A stretch of DNA of 26,044 nt from JBDTNQ01 sp039933635. GTDB lineage: Bacteria > Acidobacteriota > Vicinamibacteria > Vicinamibacterales > SCN-69-37. Below are positions 20,007 to 26,044 of the stretch, piece by piece. The stretch is taken from NCBI GenBank assembly GCA_039933635.1, contig JBDTNQ010000062.1, positions 1 through 26,044 on the forward strand, given 5' to 3'. The first letter of the stretch is position 1; every line of letters begins with the position of its first letter. A model generated the notes under the pieces. It had not been told where the DNA came from, did no database searches, and worked only from the letters and a program-made list of their open reading frames with translations. The translations under genes were made by a program, and so were the position numbers.

Positions 20007-21032
20007 TCAGACCAGTCCTTCCCTCACCAGCGGAATCACCTTCGTCCCGAACAACTCGATGCTCCTCATGAGCGTCTCGTGTGGCATCGTGCCCGCGCTG
20101 TACTTCAGGCCGAATCGCGAGAGTCCCAGCAGCTTCGCGGTCGTCACGATCTTACGCGCCACGGTTTCAGGCGAGCCGACGTAGAGGGAACCCTCAGGGC
20201 CGACCTCGCGTTCGAAGTGATCGCGCGCCATGGGCGGCCAACCGCGTTCCCGGCCGATGCGGGTCATCATCGCCGCGTAGTGCGGCCAGATGTCTTCGCG
20301 GGCTTGGGCATCGGTCTCCGCGACGTGTCCGGGCGAGTGCACACCGATCGGGAGCAAAGGCTTGCCGAAGCCCTCGAGCGCCGTCTTGTACACATCGACG
20401 AACTGCGTGAACCGTCGCGGGCTGCCGCCGATGATGGCCAAGATCAACGGCAGACCGTACCGGGCAGCGCGAACCACGGACTCGGGGCTGCCTCCGACGC
20501 CGACCCAAGTCCGCAGGCGCCCCGACTCGACCGGCGGATAGATCGACTGGTTGGCCAGCGGCGGCCGCGTGCGGCCCTTCCAGGTGACGGGCTTCTGGTC
20601 GAGCAGTGCGGCGAAGAGATCGATCTTGTCTTCGAACAGCGTGCTGTACTGGGAGAGGTCGTAGCCAAAGAGCGGGAATGACTCCGTGAACGAGCCACGA
20701 CCGAGAATGACCTCGGCGCGTCCGCTGGAGATGGCGTCAAGCGTCGCGAATCGCTGGAACACACGAATGGGATCGTCGGAACTCAGGACGGTGACCGACG
20801 ACCCAAGCACGATGCGCGACGTCAGCCCGGCGATGGCCGCCAGTACCACTTCCGGCGCAGCCACGGCAAAGTCATCGCGGTGATGTTCGCCGACCCCCAG
20901 GAAGTCGACGCCCACCTGATCGGCCAGTACGCCCTCCCGCACCACATTGCGCAGCACTTGCGCCTGGGAGAGCGGCTTGCCGGCCGCATCGACCGTGACG
21001 TCACCAAACGTATCGAGTCCAAGTTCGAGCAT
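20007..21032 (-). CDS. LLM-class (bacterial luciferase-like) flavin-dependent oxidoreductase
   Basis: 341-residue TIM-barrel protein of the luciferase-like monooxygenase superfamily. Seen in order: MLELGLDTFGDV (strand 1), GVDFLGVGEHHRDDFAVAAP (substrate-side His pair), IVLGSSVTVLSSDDPIRVFQ, GRAEVILGRGSFTESFPLFG and RLRTWVGVGGSPESVVRAAR (flavin phosphate region), and YVGSPETVARKI near the C-terminus. Members use FMN or F420; which one, and the substrate, cannot be decided from sequence. It is separated from the upstream aminotransferase by a strong terminator, so it has its own promoter in the 24-bp gap or within the terminator; no clear box was found. Confidence 0.92.
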   Translation of the reverse strand: MLELGLDTFGDVTVDAAGKPLSQAQVLRNVVREGVLADQVGVDFLGVGEHHRDDFAVAAPEVVLAAIAGLTSRIVLGSSVTVLSSDDPIRVFQRFATLDAISSGRAEVILGRGSFTESFPLFGYDLSQYSTLFEDKIDLFAALLDQKPVTWKGRTRPPLANQSIYPPVESGRLRTWVGVGGSPESVVRAARYGLPLILAIIGGSPRRFTQFVDVYKTALEGFGKPLLPIGVHSPGHVAETDAQAREDIWPHYAAMMTRIGRERGWPPMARDHFEREVGPEGSLYVGSPETVARKIVTTAKLLGLSRFGLKYSAGTMPHETLMRSIELFGTKVIPLVREGLV

Positions 21033-21044
21033 GGCCTAGGATAC

Positions 21045-21087
21045 GAAAAATGTAATGAAACCGGGAGTCTTAGGACTCCCGGTTTCA
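21045..21087 (-). terminator. intrinsic terminator overlapping the aminotransferase stop codon
   Basis: On the minus strand the TGA stop runs straight into GAAACCGGGAGTC-CTAA-GACTCCCGGTTTC, a perfect 13-bp stem with a 4-nt loop, followed by ATTACATTTTTCG. The first arm shares its two first bases with the stop codon. Confidence 0.88.
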
Positions 21088-22263
21088 AGAGACCAAGGCT
21101 GCCAACCGAACCTCCGCCGCCGCCAGAGTTTCTTCCTTCTTACAAAAACAGAAGCGGACATGGATGTGGCCGTGCGTCTTATCACTGAAGAAGCTGCTGC
21201 CCGGTACGGCCGCGACGCCAATCGACGTCACCAGGTGGCGCACGAAGTCCACGTCATTCGAGAACCCGAAATCGCGGATGTCAGTCATCACGTAGTACGC
21301 ACCACGGGGCTCATAGCACACGAATCCGGCCGACCGGAGAATGCCCAACAGCCGCGAACGCCGGCCCGCATAGGCCGCCGCCAGCTTCACGTAGTATTCG
21401 GGCGCCGCCTGAAGAGCGGACGCGGCCGCCGCCTGCAGCGGCGCGGCCGCGCCCACGGTGAGAAAGTCGTGCACCTTCCGGATGGCGCCCGCGATGTCCG
21501 GGGGCGCAACTGCCCACCCCACACGCCAGCCGGTCACGCTGAACGTCTTCGACAGGCTGTTGATGGTCACCGTGCGGTCGCGCATCCCGTCAATCGTCGC
21601 CATCGACACATGCACATGCCCGTCGAACACGATGTGCTCGTAGATCTCGTCGGTCACCGCAATCACGTTCCAGCGCTGGCAGAGCGCGGCAATGTGCTCG
21701 AGTTCCTCGCGCGTGAATACCTTGCCTGTTGGATTGTTGGGGGTGTTGATGACGATGGCGCGCGTGCGATTCGAGAACGCGGCGGTCAATTCGTCGGGGT
21801 CGAAGGTCCAGTCATCTTCCGGTCGCGCCGGCGGTCGCAACCGGACGAACCTCGGCGTCGCGCCGGAGAGGATGGCGTCCGGTCCGTAGTTCTCGTAATA
21901 CGGCTCGAAGACGATGACCTCGTCTCCCGGATCGACGATGGCGAGCAGGGTCGCGATCATCGCCTCAGTCGAGCCGCAGCAGACGGTCACGTCGCGATCG
22001 GGATCGACCGGGACGCCGAATCGCCTGAGGCGGTCCGCGGCGATGGCCTCGCGCAGGGCCTTCGTGCCCCACGTGACGGCGTACTGGTTGACGTCCTGCC
22101 GGATCGCCTCGCACGCCGCCTCCTTCAGAATTTCAGGCGCCGGAAAGTCCGGAAACCCCTGCGAAAGGTTGACGGCGCCATGCGCGAGCGCGAGACGCGT
22201 CATCTCACGAATGACCGACTCCGTGAACCGCGCGGCCTTCTGGGAAGTGCGGGATCGGGTCAT
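21085..22263 (-). CDS. PLP-dependent class I/II aminotransferase
   Basis: 392 residues, fold type I. Motifs: NLSQGFPDFPAPEIL and NQYAVTWGTKALREAIA near the N-terminus, VTVCCGSTEAM (cofactor phosphate loop), INTPNNPTGKVF, VTDEIYEHIVFDG (Asp/Tyr cofactor contacts) and SLSKTFSVTGWRVGW with Schiff-base Lys239, then the C-terminal substrate Arg region HIHVRFCFCKKEE. The pattern is closest to the kynurenine/methionine aminotransferase subgroup of class I; the amino donor is not certain. The ATG is preferred over the GTG one codon upstream. It follows the lytic transglycosylase by 15 nt and is the last gene of that operon. Confidence 0.94.
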   Translation of the reverse strand: MTRSRTSQKAARFTESVIREMTRLALAHGAVNLSQGFPDFPAPEILKEAACEAIRQDVNQYAVTWGTKALREAIAADRLRRFGVPVDPDRDVTVCCGSTEAMIATLLAIVDPGDEVIVFEPYYENYGPDAILSGATPRFVRLRPPARPEDDWTFDPDELTAAFSNRTRAIVINTPNNPTGKVFTREELEHIAALCQRWNVIAVTDEIYEHIVFDGHVHVSMATIDGMRDRTVTINSLSKTFSVTGWRVGWAVAPPDIAGAIRKVHDFLTVGAAAPLQAAAASALQAAPEYYVKLAAAYAGRRSRLLGILRSAGFVCYEPRGAYYVMTDIRDFGFSNDVDFVRHLVTSIGVAAVPGSSFFSDKTHGHIHVRFCFCKKEETLAAAEVRLAALVS

Positions 22264-22278
22264 CACAGAGACGAGAGG

Positions 22279-24438
22279 CTACCGGACGGCGTCAGTCGCG
22301 CTCGCCACACGCGCATTGCCGTACAGGAGGCGATAGTCTTCTGCCGTGCCGATGATCCGCTTCACGTAGTTCTGCGTTTCCGGAAACGGGATGTCGTCGA
22401 TGAACTCGTCGCGCGGCGCGCCGGGCCGCTCCGCGCGCCAGCGCACGACGCGACTCTCGCCAGCGTTGTACGCGGCCAGTGCCGACGCCACATCGTTGAA
22501 CTGCCCGATGAGATCCGCGAAGTAGGCCGTGCCGATGCGGACGTTGACCTCAGGATCGGTCAGCCGTGCCGTGGAAAATGCGCGCACACCCACGCGCGAC
22601 GCATAACGGCGGCCGGTTGCGGGCAGGATCTGCATCAGGCCCCACGCGTTGGCCGACGACTTGATGTCGGCCTGGAATGTTGATTCCTGCGCGACGAGCG
22701 CCGCGACCGTGAACGGGTCGAGACGGCGATCGGCCGCGTAGCGCTGGATGAGGTCCCAGTGGGCCACGGGAAAAATGACGCTCAGGAGGCGGCGTGGCAG
22801 CTGTTCGCCGCCCTCAGCCATGAACTGCGGATAGGCGCGCCGCATCGCGGTGATGGCAGGCCGTAACTCGCCCTTGCGGTTCAGCGCGTAGGCAATCGTG
22901 GCGTCCAGCATCGGCGAGTTGCCCGACTCCGCCTGAGTCTTCCGAACTTCCGCAATGGCGTCGTCGTACATACCCGCCTCGAGCAAACGCCGAATCAGGC
23001 GCGCGTTCGGCGGCACGGCGCCGGCCGCGATCGCCAACGCCGGCGTGCGCGTGGCCGAGACCAAAGCGACGGAACCGCGAGGGCCCGCCAGCCGCTGAAT
23101 CGCGCGTGTGGCTTCCCGGCCGTAGTAGGAGTTCCGGTAGTCGGCAATCACGCGCCGGTAAGCGGCGATGGCGCCGTCACGATCGCTGAGCCCCTCGTAC
23201 GATCGGGCGGCCCAGTAGACCCAGGCCGATCGGTAGTCGGCGCGATTCATCGCTGTCGCGGCGGACTCGAAGAGCCGAATTGCCTCGCGGAAATTTCCGC
23301 TCTTATACGCCCACCAGCCGGCCTTCCATGCCGCGCGGTCGGCAAACGATCCATTCGGGAACGTTCCGTACATCTGCGAGAACACATCCGCCGCGCTGGC
23401 GTCGTCGTTCTGCAGGATGTAGTAGGTGGCCAGGTCGTTGAGCGCCGTCTCCGCCAGCGGGGATGTGCCGTACGTCTGCTCGAACTTCGCGACGGCCGCA
23501 ACGTACTCCCCGCCACGCCCCAGCGCCTTGAGCGTATTCAACAGGAAATATTCGGCCTCCACGTGTGGGCCGGGCGCCTGCTCCACGTATTTCGTCAAGG
23601 CCTCGCGCGCCACCGGATAGCGCTGCAGGTAGTAGTCGCACTGCGCGAGGCGCAGGTCGAGGATCCAGCGCTCGTCGCCCGTCGCGCGCGCCCGCACGGC
23701 CTGAAAGATCTTGCGCGCGTCGGCGTAGCGCCGGCCGGCGTACAGAATCTGCGCGCGCGCCCGTTCCATCTTGTCGACGTCGGCGATCATCGGACCACCG
23801 AGACGCGCCAAGCCCGACTCGGCATCGGACGACTCGGCGCTGAGCGGCCACTCGTAGTACACCTTGGCGTACGCGCCGCGCGCGAGCGCGTCGTCGCGCG
23901 CTTTCTCGGCCGCACGGCCGAGACGGACATACGCCTGCTGCGGGCTCGCAAGCTTGAGCCCCGTGAGCGCCTGCAGCGCCCGAGCCGCATCCAGCCACTT
24001 TCCCGCAGCCTCATCGGCGTCCGCCAACAGCCACAGCGCCGCCTCGCCCAGGTACCCGCCGGGCGTGTTCTCGAGGATGATCCGCGCCGAGGTCAGCGCC
24101 TGTTCCTCATGGCCAAGTGCCAGGTGTGCGCGTCCGAGATACAGGTGCGCGTAGCCGCCGAGCGCGGGGTTCCCCGTCTGCCGGACCAGGATGGGCACAG
24201 CCTCCGCCGCCCGCCCCTCGGACACCATCACTGCCGCGCGCGCAAGCTCGGAGGGCGCGACCGGATCGATCGTGGGTGCGAGCCACAAGTCATCGGCACT
24301 CAGGACGGATTGTGCGTGGACGACGGCCTCGGATGGAATGCTGGAGGGGACGTCGACCGTTCCCAGCATCCAGCCCGCCACGGCCGTGGCGAGAAGGCCG
24401 GCGCTGAAATGACGACCAGGCCGCGCGCGCATGGTCAT
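22279..24438 (-). CDS. soluble lytic murein transglycosylase (Slt70-like)
   Basis: 719 residues. The signal peptide ends near VVHAQ (about residue 43). A long alpha-helical superhelix of TPR-like repeats follows (about 50-530: ALGGYAHLYLGRAHLALGHEE, YRSAWVYWAARSYEGLSDRDG and similar; shown in part). The SLT catalytic domain is at about 560-700, with Glu585 in VAALVAQESTFQADIKSSANA (in part), GLMQILPATG, ALAAYNAGE and the FPETQNYVKRI end motif. It cleaves the MurNAc-GlcNAc bond of peptidoglycan with 1,6-anhydro product formation. The layout matches Slt70, slightly longer. The start lies 4 nt after the upstream GAF-like gene, implying coupled translation; a second ATG two codons later is also possible. 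Confidence 0.95.
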   Translation of the reverse strand: MTMRARPGRHFSAGLLATAVAGWMLGTVDVPSSIPSEAVVHAQSVLSADDLWLAPTIDPVAPSELARAAVMVSEGRAAEAVPILVRQTGNPALGGYAHLYLGRAHLALGHEEQALTSARIILENTPGGYLGEAALWLLADADEAAGKWLDAARALQALTGLKLASPQQAYVRLGRAAEKARDDALARGAYAKVYYEWPLSAESSDAESGLARLGGPMIADVDKMERARAQILYAGRRYADARKIFQAVRARATGDERWILDLRLAQCDYYLQRYPVAREALTKYVEQAPGPHVEAEYFLLNTLKALGRGGEYVAAVAKFEQTYGTSPLAETALNDLATYYILQNDDASAADVFSQMYGTFPNGSFADRAAWKAGWWAYKSGNFREAIRLFESAATAMNRADYRSAWVYWAARSYEGLSDRDGAIAAYRRVIADYRNSYYGREATRAIQRLAGPRGSVALVSATRTPALAIAAGAVPPNARLIRRLLEAGMYDDAIAEVRKTQAESGNSPMLDATIAYALNRKGELRPAITAMRRAYPQFMAEGGEQLPRRLLSVIFPVAHWDLIQRYAADRRLDPFTVAALVAQESTFQADIKSSANAWGLMQILPATGRRYASRVGVRAFSTARLTDPEVNVRIGTAYFADLIGQFNDVASALAAYNAGESRVVRWRAERPGAPRDEFIDDIPFPETQNYVKRIIGTAEDYRLLYGNARVASATDAVR

Positions 24439-24442
24439 GTCG

Positions 24443-25162
24443 TCACTGGGACGGACCGGTGAGCACCTCGACGGTGCGCCGCGAGGTGACGCTCTCGAGC
24501 CGCGCGGACGCGTGACTCACGAGCACTTCCACCTGCTCGGCCCACACGGGCTCACCGGCCTGCGAGCCGGATCGATCCGGCCCCTCGACATAGACAACGG
24601 CGACGACCTCGTGGCCCACCACGAGCGGAATCAGCTGACCCACATGTCCCGCTGGTACCCGCATGAACACCGGGAGGCGGGCCTCCGCACGATCGCCGAC
24701 GGACGGCACCTTCGTCGCCTGCCGCACTTCGACGACGCCCGCGACGAGCGGCGAGGAATCGATGGGCACGTCCGCAGGCTCGAGGCCCGGGCCAAAGCCG
24801 CGATCGCGATAGCGGCGCAGCCATCCGCCATCGACCAGCATCACCGACACGCGCGAGGCCTCGCCGCCGGCGCCGTCGGCCAACGCGTCCAGGATGCCCC
24901 CGAGTGTTGTCGCCGAGTCCAGCCGGCGCACGGCGCTGGCGATGCGGGCAATCAGGTCGTGACGCGCCTGGTCACCGCCCCTGCCGACCGCCCGCGCCAC
25001 CTCAATGGCCGCGCGCTCCAGCTCGACACGGCTGCCGAGCGCATCGCCTTCGACAATGCGGAGCAACTCCGACGCGAGACTTTGAAGGCGCGCGTCAATG
25101 TCCTGGCGTGTGCTTGCGAGAAAGCGATCGACCGCGTCGCGAATGGATTCGTCGCGAGACAT
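24443..25162 (-). CDS. hypothetical protein with GAF-like region
   Basis: 239 residues, no signal peptide or membrane helix, so cytoplasmic. The N-terminal third is helical (TRQDIDARLQSLASELLRIVE, in part). From about residue 72 it resembles a GAF sensor domain: a helix (LIARIASAVRRLDSATTLGGILDALADGA, in part), then strands around SRVSVMLVDGGWLRRYRDRGF and GQLIPLVVGHEVVAVVYVEG. No ligand or catalytic residues were recognised, and there is no output domain. It is the first gene of the operon with the lytic transglycosylase (4 nt apart), so a link to cell-wall turnover is possible but is inference from position only. Confidence 0.8.
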   Translation of the reverse strand: MSRDESIRDAVDRFLASTRQDIDARLQSLASELLRIVEGDALGSRVELERAAIEVARAVGRGGDQARHDLIARIASAVRRLDSATTLGGILDALADGAGGEASRVSVMLVDGGWLRRYRDRGFGPGLEPADVPIDSSPLVAGVVEVRQATKVPSVGDRAEARLPVFMRVPAGHVGQLIPLVVGHEVVAVVYVEGPDRSGSQAGEPVWAEQVEVLVSHASARLESVTSRRTVEVLTGPSQ

Positions 25163-25173
25163 AACAGGGTTCC

Positions 25174-25179
25174 ATTATG
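25174..25179 (-). promoter_or_regulatory. candidate -10 box of the GAF-slt-aminotransferase operon
   Basis: On the minus strand CATAAT stands 11 bp before the ATG. A TSS about 7 bp downstream would leave a leader of only about 5 nt. The -35 region (TGTACG at 17 bp) matches poorly. Confidence 0.35.
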
Positions 25180-25286
25180 CCGCACCGATTGCGGCCCGTA
25201 CAGAAGCAATCGGCTCGTGGCCAAAGAGATACAGGGCCGGACGGTCGAAATGGCCCCGTTCCGGCCCCGAGGACCGACCTGCTCTT

Positions 25287-26044
25287 TTACCGTGCGCCGA
25301 GCAGGATCTCAATCGTCAGCTGATCCAGCTTCTCGTAGTTCAGGCCACGGCCCGCCAGTACCTTACGGTCGAGCTTGGCGTTGAGGACCGCGTCGCGGGA
25401 CGCCGCCGAGTACGACGATACGGCCGGGGCCGGCTGACCGGCGCGGTGGGCCTCCGCGAGGATCGCCTGAATCTCGGCGTCCGCGTTCCAGCGCGCGGCC
25501 TTCTCCTTGAGGATCAGGTACGTCCGCATGCAGCCTTTCGCGAATTCCTTCACACCGTTGTAGTCCTCGGTGCGGTAGGCGTGCGCGTCGAAGTGCCGCG
25601 GGCCGTCGTACCCGACGTCCTCGAGGAATTTCACCAGGAAGAACGCGCCCTTTGGGTTCGCCGCGCCAAAGCGGAAGTCCTGGTCATAGCGGCCGATCAC
25701 CTGATCGTTCAGGTCGATATGGAAGAGCTTGCCGGCTTCGTGCGCCTGGCCCACCGCGTGGAGGAAGTTCAGCCCCGCCATGGTTTCGTGGGCCACTTCC
25801 GGGTTCACACCCACCAGTTCCGGATGCGCGAGCGTCGGAATCAGGCCGAGATAATTGCCCGTCGTCGCCATGTAGATGTCGCCACGCGGCTCGTTGGGCT
25901 TGGCTTCGAGCGCGAACCTGTAGCCGTACTTCTTGTCGATCGAGTACTCGCACAGGAAGTTGATGGCTTCGCGCAGGCGCTTCACGGCGTCGTCGGGCCG
26001 GCGGCAGGCGTCGGTCTCGGTGCCCTCGCGGCCGCCCCACAGCA
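25287..26044 (-). CDS. xylA: xylose isomerase, class I type, C-terminal two thirds (5' end outside window)
   Basis: About 251 residues are visible, running off the right edge; full-length class I enzymes have about 385-390. It interconverts D-xylose and D-xylulose (also glucose and fructose) using two divalent metals. Visible family motifs: LWGGREG, FALEAKPNEPRGD (metal Glu and catalytic Lys), GVNPEVAHETMAGLNF (Glu and His ligands), KLFHIDLND, RYDQDFRFG (Asp pair), YDGPRHFDAHAYRTEDY (Asp ligand) and the end NYEKLDQLTIEILLGAR. All expected metal ligands in this part are present. It most resembles the actinobacterial type and not the longer class II E. coli form. The 124-bp spacer downstream has GC-rich repeats (GGCCCCG twice) but no clear terminator. 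Confidence 0.96.
   Translation of the reverse strand, partial: LWGGREGTETDACRRPDDAVKRLREAINFLCEYSIDKKYGYRFALEAKPNEPRGDIYMATTGNYLGLIPTLAHPELVGVNPEVAHETMAGLNFLHAVGQAHEAGKLFHIDLNDQVIGRYDQDFRFGAANPKGAFFLVKFLEDVGYDGPRHFDAHAYRTEDYNGVKEFAKGCMRTYLILKEKAARWNADAEIQAILAEAHRAGQPAPAVSSYSAASRDAVLNAKLDRKVLAGRGLNYEKLDQLTIEILLGAR

Noticed and set aside
21055..22683. Long plus-strand open frame (542 codons) opposite the aminotransferase and lytic transglycosylase
   Set aside because: Composition and lack of motifs mark it as a shadow; it spans two real minus-strand genes and a terminator.
25200..25286. GC-rich repeats downstream of xylA as a terminator
   Set aside because: GGCCCCG occurs as a direct repeat, and no stable stem followed by a T-run on the minus strand could be drawn.

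Overview
The window is a GC-rich bacterial chromosome segment made mostly of housekeeping and envelope genes. High GC, a tRNA followed by a thrS-infC-rpmI-rplT-pheS-pheT cluster, an Oar-like TonB-dependent receptor with an N-terminal carboxypeptidase-regulatory-like domain, and the zapB-zapA-6S RNA-thiL order suggest Acidobacteriota, possibly Vicinamibacteria. That placement is inference. There are no rRNA genes, phage genes, transposases or CRISPR arrays.

Layout, left to right. The + strand opens with the C-terminal end of an S41 (CTP-like) protease-family protein whose catalytic Ser and Lys positions are His and Leu. A sigma70-type promoter, tRNA-Val(GAC) and a dyad-symmetric repeat follow. 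Next is the translation cluster, from ThrRS to both PheRS subunits (pheS/pheT overlap by ATGA). infC appears to start at a rare AUC codon behind a GGAGG ribosome site. PheRS beta lacks the usual N-terminal EMAP-II/OB tRNA-binding domain. Then come a ZapB-like coiled coil, ZapA, a very strong terminator hairpin, a well-folding 6S RNA (ssrS) and thiL. A small exported 3D-domain (cell-wall hydrolase-like) protein closes this half.

From about 10.0 to 13.55 kb the minus strand carries a heterodimeric ABC exporter pair of the MdlA/MdlB (YheI/YheH) type with one degenerate ATP site. The downstream subunit has an apparent 1-base frameshift near its C-terminus. The upstream subunit seems to be read from an extended -10 promoter that yields a leaderless mRNA. 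Its start codon lies 15 bp from that of a divergent outer-membrane beta-barrel gene. A polytopic GT-C-like membrane protein (minus) and the Oar-like TonB receptor (plus) diverge from a 296-bp spacer.

The last third is all minus strand: an LLM flavin-dependent oxidoreductase; a compact operon of a GAF-like protein, a Slt70-like lytic transglycosylase and a PLP aminotransferase; and the C-terminal two thirds of a class I xylose isomerase.

The non-coding DNA holds the more unusual features: the 6S RNA, two terminators built from the same 14-bp arm, and short (mostly 7-bp) tandem duplications in several spacers, usually just upstream of a ribosome site. I found no clear multi-gene system that looks undescribed. 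The strongest leads are the active-site-less S41 protein, the spacer microrepeats, the shared terminator hairpins and the ABC frameshift.
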